Assembly: GCF_012272825.1 (NCBI RefSeq)
Contig: NZ_JAAWWS010000153.1
Location: 92,218 to 156,217, forward strand
Source of the DNA: Wenzhouxiangella sp. XN79A
GTDB taxonomy: Bacteria; Pseudomonadota; Gammaproteobacteria; Xanthomonadales; Wenzhouxiangellaceae
DNA: 64,000 nucleotides
Reading direction: 5' to 3'
Shown: piece after piece, positions 38,672 to 48,567 of the stretch
How the letters are laid out: every line of letters begins with the position of its first letter
Numbering within the stretch: position 1 is the stretch's first letter
Translations under genes and position numbers: made by a program
The notes under the pieces: model-generated
Told to the model about the DNA's origin: nothing
Database searches by the model: none
Seen by the model: the letters and a program-made list of their open reading frames with translations, nothing else

Positions 38672-40819
38672 TCAGCTCCGCGCCGGCCAGCCGTCGCTTC
38701 CCTCGGTCAGGCGATTGCGTCCGGCGCGCTTGCTCGCATACAGCGCCTGGTCGGCAGCGTCGAGCAATTCGTCGATCTCGCTGTCGGCCTCCGCGATCGA
38801 GGCGACCGCGCCGATGCTGACGGTGAAGGTGAGCATCAGCTCGCCGAGCTCGACCCGTTGCTGCTCGATCCGGCTGCGGAATTGCTCGAGGCGCGCGAAC
38901 TGTGCCTCCGGCGCGTCGGTGACCGCGAGCACGGCGAATTCCTCGCCGCCGATCCGGGCGATCAGGTCGCCGCGGCGCTGGAATGCCTCGCGTAACTGCT
39001 CGGCCAGCTTGCGCAGACACTCGTCGCCGGCTGCATGACCGTGTGCGTCGTTGATTGCCTTGAAGCGATCGATGTCGATCATCGCCACGACCAGGCCCAG
39101 CGATTCGCGACGGACGAGATCGAGCATCGCGCCGGCCTTGATCTCGAACCCGCGCCGGTTCAGCAGCCCGGTCAGCGGATCGCCGATCGCCAGCCGGCCG
39201 AGCTTCCGGTTCAGCGCCCGGAGCTCGGCGGTCTTCGAGACGACCTCCTTTTCCAGCTCGTGCTGGAAGCGCAGCGAAAGCTGGCGCGCCCGGTCGAGCG
39301 CATCGCAGACCTGCACGATCTCCGGGCTCATGCGCTGGTCGGCCGGCAACCGGATCCGCTCCAGCTCAGGGTCGAGAATCTGCTCGCTGAGCGTGGCCAG
39401 CGGGCGGGTGACGCCGGTGGCGAAGACCCGGGCGACCCAGCCGCCCAGCGCGATCAGCCCCAGCAGTCCCAGCCCGAAAGCGACCACGAACCGCTCCACC
39501 GGCTCGGCGAGCACCCGCGTGCGGGTCAGCGCGTAGACCGTCCAGCCCTGGATCGTGGACGCGTCGGCAACGAAGAAGCGATCACCCCCGAGCTCGACCT
39601 GGGCGATATCGACCAGCCGCCGATCGGCCGCCGGCGGCAGTTCGACCGGCGCCAGGATCGGAACCTCCAGGGCATCCGGCGCATGGATCCGCTGACCGGC
39701 CCGGTCGACGATCAGCATGAAGTCGTCGCTGTTCGGGAACGCTTCGAGATCGGCGAACCGGGGCAGGTTCAGCGACCCTTCCACCACGCCGAGGAAGCGG
39801 CCGTCGTCGGCGACCAGCGGCGCGCTGACCGCGACGATCGGATCGCTGCCGAAGCCTCGCCCGATGAACCCGTCGGACAGGAACACGTCCCCGGTCTCGC
39901 GCGGCACCCGGAACCAGTCGCGGTCGGCAACGCTGCGCTCGGCCGCCGGAGCGTCGGCCACCCGATCGTAGAACGTTGCCGGCGCGCCGTGGACCACGTC
40001 CCCGGTCGCGTCGGTCACGACCATCGTCAGAAAGCCCGGATGGGCCTGCTGGACCTGGTCCAACGCCTGGTTCAGCGAGGAGGCCGGCCCGCCGGGGAAC
40101 CGCTCGACGAGCAGGCGGATCGCCGTCTGGTGCCGGTCGAGATACATCTCGGTCAGCAAGGCATAGCCCTGCGCCTGCTGCTGGAGCCGGCGCTCCACTT
40201 GCTGGCCGAGCGCATCGACCGCGCGATTGACCAGGAACAACGCGATCAGCAGCGCCGGCAGCACCACCAGCGTCACGCTCATCGCGAAGGTCTGGCGCAG
40301 CAGCGAGGTCTGCCGACGATCGTGGGCCGGGCTTTTCATCACCGTGTTGACCAGCAGCTGGAACGCACCCGCGGCCAGCGAGGCATTCAGCAGCCCGTTG
40401 ATCGCCTGCTTGATCACGCTGATGTGCAGCACGTCGGCCGGAAGGTGCAGCCAGAGCGTGGCCATGAGGTAGTTCAGCGGAAGACCGAGCAGCAGCCAGA
40501 ACAGCACCGCGGCAGGCACCATGGCCCGGCCGCGCGCAACCAGCGCCGCGATCACCGCGGTTTCCAGCACGAACAGCAGCGGCATGATCCAGGCCCCGGC
40601 CGACCACCACAGTCCCAGCCCCGCGGCCACTGCGGCAATCAGCGCGGCGCGGACCCCGAACAGCAGCAGCGCCAGCAGGCTGACCGCCTGGCCCAGGTGC
40701 AGCGTCAGTTCGCCGAACATCGGGAACAGCACATGGACGTTCAGGACGAACGCCAGCACCGCGGCTCCGGTATCCCGAAGCGCGGCGCGACCCGTCCACG
40801 ATGTTCCGGAATTCATCAT
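38672..40819 (-). CDS. Membrane dCache-HAMP-like diguanylate cyclase
   Basis: 715 residues from ATG 40819 (a second Met follows at 40816). About six N-terminal helices, a periplasmic double-Cache-like sensor (about 255-470), a further TM/linker with coiled coil (HELEKEVVSKTAELRALNRKL) and a C-terminal GGDEF domain. The active signature GGEEF lies near residue 624, and an RxxD inhibition site (RRGD) lies exactly five residues before it. Synthesis of c-di-GMP with product inhibition is therefore likely. Together with the EAL protein at 5635 this gives a maker and a breaker in one window. Confidence 0.93.
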   Translation of the reverse strand: MMNSGTSWTGRAALRDTGAAVLAFVLNVHVLFPMFGELTLHLGQAVSLLALLLFGVRAALIAAVAAGLGLWWSAGAWIMPLLFVLETAVIAALVARGRAMVPAAVLFWLLLGLPLNYLMATLWLHLPADVLHISVIKQAINGLLNASLAAGAFQLLVNTVMKSPAHDRRQTSLLRQTFAMSVTLVVLPALLIALFLVNRAVDALGQQVERRLQQQAQGYALLTEMYLDRHQTAIRLLVERFPGGPASSLNQALDQVQQAHPGFLTMVVTDATGDVVHGAPATFYDRVADAPAAERSVADRDWFRVPRETGDVFLSDGFIGRGFGSDPIVAVSAPLVADDGRFLGVVEGSLNLPRFADLEAFPNSDDFMLIVDRAGQRIHAPDALEVPILAPVELPPAADRRLVDIAQVELGGDRFFVADASTIQGWTVYALTRTRVLAEPVERFVVAFGLGLLGLIALGGWVARVFATGVTRPLATLSEQILDPELERIRLPADQRMSPEIVQVCDALDRARQLSLRFQHELEKEVVSKTAELRALNRKLGRLAIGDPLTGLLNRRGFEIKAGAMLDLVRRESLGLVVAMIDIDRFKAINDAHGHAAGDECLRKLAEQLREAFQRRGDLIARIGGEEFAVLAVTDAPEAQFARLEQFRSRIEQQRVELGELMLTFTVSIGAVASIAEADSEIDELLDAADQALYASKRAGRNRLTEGSDGWPARS

Positions 40820-40969
40820 TGCACTCGTTGCGTCTCGGCGCCGACTCGCGGCATCGCATGTTCGGGTTCGAACGGTCCGGGCAGGCTGCCACCCTGCGCG
40901 GTCCTGTCCATCGTCCGGTACATGACCCGCAAACGCAAGCCCCGGTTCCCGCAACAGGGTTCGCAGAGG

Positions 40970-41431
40970 TCAGAAGATCCCGGCGGCCAGCCCGGCGGCC
41001 AGCGTCGCGCCCAGGTCGCGCGCCTGCGCCTCGAACGCGTCCTGCCACGGTCCACGGCAGATCAGCGGGTCCTGGACCGCCCGCCACTTCAGGCCGCCGC
41101 AGATCGACTCGAGCGCCCGCTTCGTGCCGGTGCCGTCCTGCCCGGCCCGGACCAGCACCGCATAGGGCAGCGCATCGGTGCGGTCGAGCAGTTCGTAGAA
41201 GCTGCGGTCGAAGAAATCCTTCAGCGCACCGCTCATGTAGCCCAGGTTCTCCGGCGTCAGCAGCAGCACCGCATCGGCGGCCCGGACCTCGTCGGGTCCG
41301 GCGTCCAGTGGGGCCTTCGCGACCACGTCGACGCCTTCGATGGACGGATCGCGGGCACCGTCCAGCGCGGCATCGCGCAGGCGCTCGAGGTTCGGCGAAG
41401 GCGCGTGGGCCATCACGAGCAGCTGTGCCAC
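40970..41431 (-). CDS. Flavodoxin-fold NAD(P)H-dependent reductase-like protein
   Basis: 153 residues with a flavodoxin-like fold of the FMN-reductase group. A phosphate-binding loop after the first strand (LLVMAHAPSPNLERL), LLLTPENLGYMSGALKDFFDR (the conserved GxMxxxLKxFxDR region) and YAVLVRAGQDGTGTKRALESIC are visible. It probably binds FMN and transfers electrons or reduces a quinone or metal. The partner is unknown. It lies 4 bases after the radical SAM gene, suggesting a shared transcript and perhaps electron supply to it, which is inference. Confidence 0.88.
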   Translation of the reverse strand: MAQLLVMAHAPSPNLERLRDAALDGARDPSIEGVDVVAKAPLDAGPDEVRAADAVLLLTPENLGYMSGALKDFFDRSFYELLDRTDALPYAVLVRAGQDGTGTKRALESICGGLKWRAVQDPLICRGPWQDAFEAQARDLGATLAAGLAAGIF

Positions 41432-41435
41432 CGGA

Positions 41436-42335
41436 CTACAGCCCCCGCATCCACTCGGGGCGCAACGGCGCGCCGGCCGGGTCGGCGATCGCCGCGTCGA
41501 GCTGGGCCAGCAGCCGGTCCTTGTCGCGATCGAGCCGGCCCTTCAGCACCAGCCAGTTCGACGCATGATCGGAGCGGAACACGGTGTCTTCGAGCTCCAG
41601 CGCGCCGATGAAACGACGCATCTCGCGGAACAGGCCCGGTTGATCCAGCGGTTCGAAATCCGGGAAGCGTTCCCTGAACCGTTCCTCGCCCTGCGGAAAA
41701 CCGACCACCAGCGTGGCCAGGTACTCCGGCTGCGTCTCGTTGGCCAGCCGCGCGGAGTTCTCCGCATGCTGCTCGGAGAACCGCACCCCGCCGAGTCCGT
41801 TGAGGATCATCACCGAGCGCCGGATCCCGGCCTCGCCGAGCTTGATCAACGCATCCCGGGTGCTCGCGTAGGTCTCGCCCTTGTTGACGCGCTCGAACAC
41901 CGTGTCGTCGCCGGTCTCGGCGCCCAGGTAGGCCATCTGCAGCCCGGCCTGGCGCAGCTGCACCAGGTCGTCGACCGACTTGCGCTTCAGGTTGCGCGCC
42001 AGGCAGTAGCTCGACACGCGCTGCACCGACGGCAGGTGCTCGGCGATGGCCTCCAGGATCCGCAGCAATCGATGCGTCGGCAGCACAAGTGCATCGCCGT
42101 CGGCCAGGAACACGCGCCGGACCCGGTCCGGCCCGAACGTCTCGCCGCAGCGGCGGATCATCGCCAGCACCTCGTCCTCGGAGCGCGCCCTGAACTTCTT
42201 CTGCGGAGCGGTGTACATCTCGCAGAACGTGCACTGGTTCCACGAACAGCCGTCGGTCACCGGCAGGATCAGCGACTGCGCCTCGCTGGGCGGGCGGAAC
42301 ACGGGGTCGACGTAGCGGATCGGCATCTCGGGCAT
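41436..42335 (-). CDS. Radical SAM protein of unknown reaction
   Basis: 299 residues. The cluster-binding Cys are spaced CX4CX2C (C30, C35, C38 in TDGCSWNQCTFCEMY) rather than the commonest CX3CX2C, a form seen in one radical SAM branch. GAETGDDTVFERVNKG and VMILNGLGG follow as SAM-binding elements. GAGG-like sequence favours ATG 42335; ATG 42344 is three residues earlier. The reaction is not known. The flavodoxin-like gene 4 bases downstream could donate electrons. The longer ORF upstream (to 43046) is a shadow of the RND gene. Confidence 0.86.
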   Translation of the reverse strand: MPEMPIRYVDPVFRPPSEAQSLILPVTDGCSWNQCTFCEMYTAPQKKFRARSEDEVLAMIRRCGETFGPDRVRRVFLADGDALVLPTHRLLRILEAIAEHLPSVQRVSSYCLARNLKRKSVDDLVQLRQAGLQMAYLGAETGDDTVFERVNKGETYASTRDALIKLGEAGIRRSVMILNGLGGVRFSEQHAENSARLANETQPEYLATLVVGFPQGEERFRERFPDFEPLDQPGLFREMRRFIGALELEDTVFRSDHASNWLVLKGRLDRDKDRLLAQLDAAIADPAGAPLRPEWMRGL

Positions 42336-42484
42336 CGGCGGCATCCTCGGAAGTGTACCGTTGCGGCTCCCCGTTCGGACCGGGACCGTCCGATCACCGG
42401 CTGGCGAAGGGGCTTGGGGGCATGGACCGGGCGCAACCGCCGGCTCCGGCGATCGATCGAGCCGGGCAGCCGCGCAGGGCTCGA

Positions 42485-45400
42485 TCAGGCATCGTTCGCC
42501 TCGCCGTACATGTGGAAGTACAGCGCCGGAATCAGGACCAGCGTCAACAAGGTCGAAACCAGCACCCCGCTGACCAGCGTCACGCCGAGCGGCTTGAGCG
42601 CCGGCTCGAAGACCAGCGCCCCGCTGCCCAGCACTACGGTGCCGGCAGTCAGCAGGATCGGCCGCGTGCGCACCACGCCGGCGCTGATCAGTGCATCGCG
42701 CAGCGCCATGCCCTGATCGAGCCGAAGCCGGGTGAAATCGACCAGCAGCAGCGCATTGCGCACCACGATCCCGGCCAGTGCAATGACTCCGAGCACACCC
42801 AGTCCCGCAATGTCCAGTCCCGCGATCCAGTGGCCCGGAATCACCCCGATGAACACCAACGGGATCGGAATCATGATCAACAGCGGCACGCTGTAAGAGC
42901 CGAACCAGCCGGCCAGCACGAGGTAGATCAGCATCACGACCACCAGTCCGGCGACGGCCAGGTCGCGGTAGACCTGCTGCGTCATCGCCCATTCGCCGCC
43001 CCAGTACAGGGTCGTTTCCCGATCGCTGGACGGCAGGCCGATCCACCGGATTTCGGGCATGACCACCGGCTCGCGCTCGAGTTGCCGGACAATATCGCGC
43101 TGCACCGAAATCGGCTGACTTCGTTCACGGTCCACCCGTCCGGCCACGATCACGGTCGGTAACTGCTCGTGACGATGGACAGCGGCCTGCCGGGGTCGCT
43201 CGATCATGGTCACGAGGTCCGGCAGCGGCACCGATTGTCCGGATTCGCTCCTGACGTAGAGTCCCTCCAGGTCCCGGGTCCGATCACGCAGCGCGGGATC
43301 GAGACGGACCACCACCGGCAGCGGCCGGCGCTCCGCGGGCAGGTCCAGCCGGGTCGCTTCGCGCCCTGTCAGGGCAATCTGCACCGCGGCCGCCACGCGC
43401 GCCGGGGGCACGCCGCGGGCCGCGGCGCGAGCCAGGTCCACCTCCAGCCGAAGCTCGGGCCCGGCCGGTTTCGGAAACCGTTCGATCGCGCCGACCGCTT
43501 CGTGCTGTTCGAACAGGCGGGCGACGGTGTCGGCCAGCCGGTCTCTCCGTTCGACGTCGTCGCCGAAGAGTTCGGCCTGCAGGTCGTTGTCGCTCGAAGG
43601 CCCCGAGGGAATACTGCGGATCCAGGCCCTCGCGCCCCACCGCTCCAGCAGGCCGGGCAAGGTCGAGAACGCCAGCTCGCGGCTGATTTCGAAGCTTTGC
43701 CGCGCCCGCTCCCGCTGGGGGTGGAGCTGCACGTAGAGACTGGCGCGATGGGCAGTGGCACGCGGCAGTTCAGGGGGGCCCGGCGGCGGCAGCAACAGCG
43801 GGCCGTCGGCGCCTGCAAACACGGTATAGCCCTCGATGTCCGGATCGTCGCGCAGTTGACGACCGACCGCAGACGCCGCGGAGACGGTCTCTTCCAGGGG
43901 GCTGCCGGGCGGCAGTTCCAGTTCGATCACGAACACATCCCGGTCCAGCGTCGGAACCAGCGTCAACTGCACCGCGCGCAGGCCCACCATCGCGATGCTG
44001 GCAAGAAACAGCCCCAGCAGCCCCAGGTAGAACGCCCAGCGCAACGGCGCTCGGTCGAACAACGGGCGCAGCATGGCGCGGTAGAAATCGGCCCAGCGAC
44101 CCGTCGGTACGTCGTTGTCTCCGTCGTCGCCGCCGCGCTCTCCGGCATCGTCGCCGTTCGCCGCCGACGCCTGGCTGCGGCTCGACGGCGGGCGCAGGAT
44201 GCGATAGGCAACGTAGGGCGTCACGGTCAGCGCGATGACCAGCGAAAAACCGATGGCCAGAGACGTCCCGATCGGAATGGCGCGAGTGTACTGGCCCATT
44301 TCGCCGGTGATGAACGCGGTCGGCAGGAACGTCGCAATGATCAGGAAAACAGCGATCATGGTCGGGTTGCCGACCTCGTCGACGGCGCGCACGGCCACCT
44401 CCCGGCTGCGTCGCCCGCTCGCGCCGAAGTGACGCCGGATGTTCTCCATGATGATGACGTTGTCGTCGGCCAGCAGGCCGATGGCCAGGATCATCGCGGC
44501 GATGGAGACCGGGTTGAGCGTGAAATCGAGCCAGAGATAGGCAATCGGAACGATCGCGAGACTGGAAGGCAGCTGCAGCGAGACCCCGGCGGCGGCGCGC
44601 CAGCCCAGGCCGAGAAAAATGATCGCGATGACCGTGAACGCGGCAATCGCGAAGTTCTCGAGCACACTGATCACGGTGTCGGTGGCCATGGCCCCGGCGT
44701 CGTAGGCCGTCGTGACCTCCACGCTCGACGGCAGCAGCTCGCCGGCCAGTCGATCGACACGGGCCAGCGCGCGTTCGGTCACCGTGCTGATGTTGGCGTT
44801 GGGGACACTGGTCAGCGCCAGGCTGACTGCCGGCACTTCACCCATTGCCGCGTCCGTCCCGTCACCGTTCCTGTCGCGTTGCCAGTGCAGGCTGGCCGAC
44901 TCGAACGGAGCCGGGCCGTCGACGACGTCGGCGACATCGCCCAGGTAGACGATACCCGCCGGGCCCACACCGACCTGGATCTGCCTGAGGTCGGCCGGCG
45001 CGGCCGGCAGCGTACCGACCCGCACGCTGCGCGTGACGGGGCCGCGGATCGGCTCGGCGGGAAGACGCAGACTGGCCGCCTCGATCGCATCGCTCAGCTC
45101 GACCAGACCGATTCCCCGGGCCGCGAGCAGCACCGGATCGGGTCGAACCTGGATCTGGCGCGGCTGGCCACCGAACACCTCCACGTTGCGCACGCCGGGA
45201 ACCTGCTCGAGTTCCACCGCCAGCTCGTCGCCGATCCGGTGAAGCGCCGCACCGTCCAGCTCGCCGCTGGACAGCGTGATCATCAGCCCGGTCAGGATCT
45301 CGTCGCCCAGGGTCCGGATCTCGGCCGGCCCGGCCGATCGAGGCAGCCGGTGGGCGTTGCTTGCAACAAGCTCGGACAGGAGGCTGTAGGCCTCGGCATC

Positions 45401-45718
45401 GCTCAGACCGGTGACGAATTCGACCTCGACCACGGCGGCATCGCTGGAGGCGACCGAATTGACCTCCACGACCTGCTCGAGCTGCCGTGCCCAGGCGCTG
45501 ACCGGACGCGCGATCAATTCATCGACGCGCTGGACCCCGGCACCCGGCGACGGCACCACGATCCGTGCGGTGGGCACCTCGATGTTCGGGCGATCCTCGC
45601 GCGGGATCAGCGCAAGCCCCCAGGCACCGGCGATCAGGGTGCCGACGACGATCAACGGAACCAGCGTCGAATCGATCAGGCGGTCGGCGATGCGACCGGC
45701 GAAGCCGAGTTCGCTCAT
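42485..45718 (-). CDS. RND efflux permease of tripartite system
   Basis: 1077 residues from ATG 45718. Twelve helices with two periplasmic loops. Helix 4 contains GLLADDNVIIMENIRR near residue 416 with the full Asp pair of the proton relay; helix 10 has GIVVRNALLLVDF, with Arg where AcrB has Lys. An acidic linker (GDDAGERGGDDGDND) lies near residue 515. The start overlaps the adaptor gene stop by four bases. It is the last gene of the tolC-adaptor-RND operon and probably exports hydrophobic toxins or metals. The substrate is unknown. Confidence 0.95.
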   Translation of the reverse strand: MSELGFAGRIADRLIDSTLVPLIVVGTLIAGAWGLALIPREDRPNIEVPTARIVVPSPGAGVQRVDELIARPVSAWARQLEQVVEVNSVASSDAAVVEVEFVTGLSDAEAYSLLSELVASNAHRLPRSAGPAEIRTLGDEILTGLMITLSSGELDGAALHRIGDELAVELEQVPGVRNVEVFGGQPRQIQVRPDPVLLAARGIGLVELSDAIEAASLRLPAEPIRGPVTRSVRVGTLPAAPADLRQIQVGVGPAGIVYLGDVADVVDGPAPFESASLHWQRDRNGDGTDAAMGEVPAVSLALTSVPNANISTVTERALARVDRLAGELLPSSVEVTTAYDAGAMATDTVISVLENFAIAAFTVIAIIFLGLGWRAAAGVSLQLPSSLAIVPIAYLWLDFTLNPVSIAAMILAIGLLADDNVIIMENIRRHFGASGRRSREVAVRAVDEVGNPTMIAVFLIIATFLPTAFITGEMGQYTRAIPIGTSLAIGFSLVIALTVTPYVAYRILRPPSSRSQASAANGDDAGERGGDDGDNDVPTGRWADFYRAMLRPLFDRAPLRWAFYLGLLGLFLASIAMVGLRAVQLTLVPTLDRDVFVIELELPPGSPLEETVSAASAVGRQLRDDPDIEGYTVFAGADGPLLLPPPGPPELPRATAHRASLYVQLHPQRERARQSFEISRELAFSTLPGLLERWGARAWIRSIPSGPSSDNDLQAELFGDDVERRDRLADTVARLFEQHEAVGAIERFPKPAGPELRLEVDLARAAARGVPPARVAAAVQIALTGREATRLDLPAERRPLPVVVRLDPALRDRTRDLEGLYVRSESGQSVPLPDLVTMIERPRQAAVHRHEQLPTVIVAGRVDRERSQPISVQRDIVRQLEREPVVMPEIRWIGLPSSDRETTLYWGGEWAMTQQVYRDLAVAGLVVVMLIYLVLAGWFGSYSVPLLIMIPIPLVFIGVIPGHWIAGLDIAGLGVLGVIALAGIVVRNALLLVDFTRLRLDQGMALRDALISAGVVRTRPILLTAGTVVLGSGALVFEPALKPLGVTLVSGVLVSTLLTLVLIPALYFHMYGEANDA

Positions 45719-46890
45719 GGCCGGACCGGCGCGACCGGTTGGCCGTCGACCAGCGTTCCGACCGCCGGCCCGACAATCACCCGGTCCCCGGGCCCCAGCC
45801 CGCGCAGGACCCGGACGTCGTCGGCCTCGCCGTCGGTCGGAGACGCCGCCACGGCCAGCCATCGAAGCCGGGCGCGTGGCTGGCCCTGATCGCTCTCGTC
45901 GATCACGAACACGCCGCTCAACTGACCGCGCCGGATCACCGCCGAGGCCGGAACGAGCACGAACGACGGGGCCGCGTCCTTCACCGGAAGCCGCACTTCA
46001 GCGATCATGCCGGGCGCCAGCGCCGGCGGGGGGGCGTCGACGATCAGCCGAAGCGTCTGGCCGACACCGGGCGGCTCGAGCGCCGGCAGCACGGCGTCGA
46101 CCCGGCCGGTCAGCTCGTCCTCCAGTCCATCGACCCTGAACGGCAGCACATCGTCCACGGCCAACCCGGTCGCCCGTTTCTGGCCGATGCCGACGTTGAT
46201 CTCCAGCCGGCTGCGGTCCTCGAACACCGCAAGCGGCGGCCCGGGTGCGACGAACGTGCCGACATCGGCCAGTACTTCGCTGACCACACCGGCGAACGGA
46301 GCGCGCAGCGTGGCGTAGTCGAGATTGACTTCGACGGCGGCCAGTTCCGCTTCGGCCTGCTCCAGGCGGCCTCGCGCGTCCTCGGCGACAAGCTCCACCT
46401 CTTCCAGTCGGGCCCGGGCGATCAGGCGCTCCTCGTAGAGCCGGCCGAACCGTTCGCGGTTGCGGCGGGCGGTCTCCCAGGCGGTGCGCGCGGCCTGACG
46501 CTGCAACCGTGCGGCCTGAAGGGCGGCTTCGAGATCGCGTGCATCGACGCGCAGGATCGGCTGCCCTTCCGCCACCGCCTGGCCGGCCTGGACCATGACC
46601 TCCTCGACGTTGCCCGCCTGGCGGGTTCCCATTCGGGCCCGCCGCACCGGCGCGACCACACCGGCCGCGACAACCGATGCCTCCTCGGCCGGTGGACCGA
46701 TGATGACGGTCCGGACGGTTCTCGATGCCTGCCCGTCGCCGTCGCCGTGCCCGGCCGAACGTCCGTCGGACTCCGGCTCGCCGCTGCAGCCCGCCAGCAG
46801 CACCAGCAGCAACACCGCCGACAGGATCGAACGCCATGCGCTCGGGCGAGCGCAAGGCGTCCGGCTGGCTGCAATCAAGGAACCGTTCAT
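45715..46890 (-). CDS. RND periplasmic adaptor lipoprotein
   Basis: 391 residues. Signal sequence with lipobox LLAGC (Cys35), then a low-complexity acidic/Gly linker. A lipoyl half (ARMGTRQAGNVEEVMVQAGQAVAEGQPILRVDA), a coiled coil (about 125-175, rich in Arg/Glu/Ala) and the second lipoyl half (DYATLRAPFAGVVSEVLADVGTFV) follow. Beta-barrel and membrane-proximal domains complete it. It overlaps the TolC gene upstream and the permease downstream by four bases each, so all three are translationally coupled. Confidence 0.94.
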   Translation of the reverse strand: MNGSLIAASRTPCARPSAWRSILSAVLLLVLLAGCSGEPESDGRSAGHGDGDGQASRTVRTVIIGPPAEEASVVAAGVVAPVRRARMGTRQAGNVEEVMVQAGQAVAEGQPILRVDARDLEAALQAARLQRQAARTAWETARRNRERFGRLYEERLIARARLEEVELVAEDARGRLEQAEAELAAVEVNLDYATLRAPFAGVVSEVLADVGTFVAPGPPLAVFEDRSRLEINVGIGQKRATGLAVDDVLPFRVDGLEDELTGRVDAVLPALEPPGVGQTLRLIVDAPPPALAPGMIAEVRLPVKDAAPSFVLVPASAVIRRGQLSGVFVIDESDQGQPRARLRWLAVAASPTDGEADDVRVLRGLGPGDRVIVGPAVGTLVDGQPVAPVRP

Positions 46891-48272
46891 GGCCGTAGGC
46901 CCAGCGTGTCGCCGGAAACGGCGAGCCGGTAGCGCGCAGCGGCGACCACTGCGTTGTACCGGGCATTGATCTCGCGGGTGCGGGCGGCCAGATCCTCGGC
47001 CTGGGCGCGCAACAACGCGGTGATGTCGTCGAGGCCCTCGGCATAGCGCGCCTCGGTCAGCGCCAGCGCTTCCTCGGCGTCGAGCTTGCCGCTGGAGGCG
47101 GTCCGCCAGGCCTGCACTTCGGCCTCCCAGTTGGCGAATTCGGTCCGTGCTTCGGCCCAGGCCTGCTGGCGCAGGGCGCGCAGCTTCGCCCTCGTTTCGG
47201 CCGCCAGGGCTTCGGCCTCATCGAGCGCGCCGACCTGCCCGAAGCCGAGAAACGGCGTCCAGCGCAGGTTCAGCGCGACCAGCCAACCGGTTTCGTTGAC
47301 ATTCAGCGGATCGTTGACGTCGAAGCGGTCATAGCGGGCGTAGAGATTCAGATCGGGAAGCCACGCTGCGCGGGCACGTTTCACACCGAACTCGGCCGCC
47401 TCCAGGCCCTGCTCCAGCGCCCGCAGATCGCGCCGTTCGGAGAGAACCTGTCGACGATCCGGCGTGTCGGCGGCCGGGGATTTCGGCCGCGGGACCGGAT
47501 CGGTCAGGATCAACTCGTGGTCCTCGTCGGTGCCCAGCACCTGGCGCAGAACGGCGTCGGCGCCGATCACGCTCGCTCGGGCCGCCGCGACCCGCGCCTC
47601 CATTTCCGAGACCCGCGTTCGCGCAACCAGCACGTCCACCGGGGCAACCAGTTCCTGTTCGAAACCGGCTTCGGCCTGGCGCAGAGCGCGTTGTGCGGTG
47701 GCCAGCCCCTTGCGCTCGGCCTCGACCTGGCGGCGCGCGGTTCGTGCACCGAAATAGGCCTCGACGACCGCGACGTCGACTTCACGACGCGCCCGGTGCA
47801 GATCCAGCTCGGCGGCCTCCAGCGCACGCCCGGCCTGGCGGCGCGCGTTCCAGGCACCGACGTTGATCAGCGGCTGCACCAGTTCGAGGCTGGCGACGTT
47901 GCCGTTCAACGGTCCGACGTCGCGTCGCACGATCGCCGGAGGGCGCTGTGGCTCGAAGGTCGGGATGTTGTCGAGCGTGGACGTATCGAGCCGCAGATGA
48001 GAGGCCTCCAGCGTCAGCCGGGGTGAGAACCCCTGGCGCGAGCGCACCCTCGCGCCAGCGGCCCCGGCCCGGCGCGCGCGACCGATCGCGATCGCCGGAT
48101 TGTCCTGAGCTGCGATGTCCAGCGCGCGCTCCAGCGACAGGACCAGCTCGCTGTCGGGGGCCGGCGGACCGACCGCCGGGGCCGAAGCGCCGACCAGCAC
48201 GAGCAGGCTCGCCAGCGCACAGCGCGGTCCTGCTTTCGATCGAAAGCGGGTCGACGCTCGTGCTTGATTCAC
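46887..48272 (-). CDS. TolC-family outer-membrane efflux channel
   Basis: 461 residues with a signal peptide (ALASLLVLVGASAPAVG). Two TolC repeats of long helices are visible, each with the RARRAGAAGARV-type start and LNLRWTPFLGFGQ-like strand motifs; LTLEASHLRL and SLELVQPLINVG are typical beta-barrel entries. It forms the exit duct of the pump encoded by the next two genes. ATG 48272 begins the operon. A roughly 295-base gap separates it from the divergent cytochrome peroxidase, where both promoters must lie. Confidence 0.93.
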   Translation of the reverse strand: MNQARASTRFRSKAGPRCALASLLVLVGASAPAVGPPAPDSELVLSLERALDIAAQDNPAIAIGRARRAGAAGARVRSRQGFSPRLTLEASHLRLDTSTLDNIPTFEPQRPPAIVRRDVGPLNGNVASLELVQPLINVGAWNARRQAGRALEAAELDLHRARREVDVAVVEAYFGARTARRQVEAERKGLATAQRALRQAEAGFEQELVAPVDVLVARTRVSEMEARVAAARASVIGADAVLRQVLGTDEDHELILTDPVPRPKSPAADTPDRRQVLSERRDLRALEQGLEAAEFGVKRARAAWLPDLNLYARYDRFDVNDPLNVNETGWLVALNLRWTPFLGFGQVGALDEAEALAAETRAKLRALRQQAWAEARTEFANWEAEVQAWRTASSGKLDAEEALALTEARYAEGLDDITALLRAQAEDLAARTREINARYNAVVAAARYRLAVSGDTLGLRP

Positions 48273-48567
48273 AACAGGTTCCGTTCCCGGTGAACCCGCT
48301 TCGACGGGAGCACCACTGGATTTCCCGACCAGTATACGGACCGCGCCGCGTCCGGAATTTGATCTGGTTCAGGAAGCCGGCGTTTGCCGGTGAGCCCGAG
48401 CCGCTGGCCGCCCGGCCACACGCTGCGCGTGCGAGCCCGGCCGGCCCGACTTCATGATGGGCCACAAACCCATGTTCTTGAACTGTTTTATTGTTTGTTC
48501 AGGGTTTGCACAGGACCTATCGCCCCCTCCACGCGAAGATGCCGGCACGCCAACCTGGAATCGCGCC

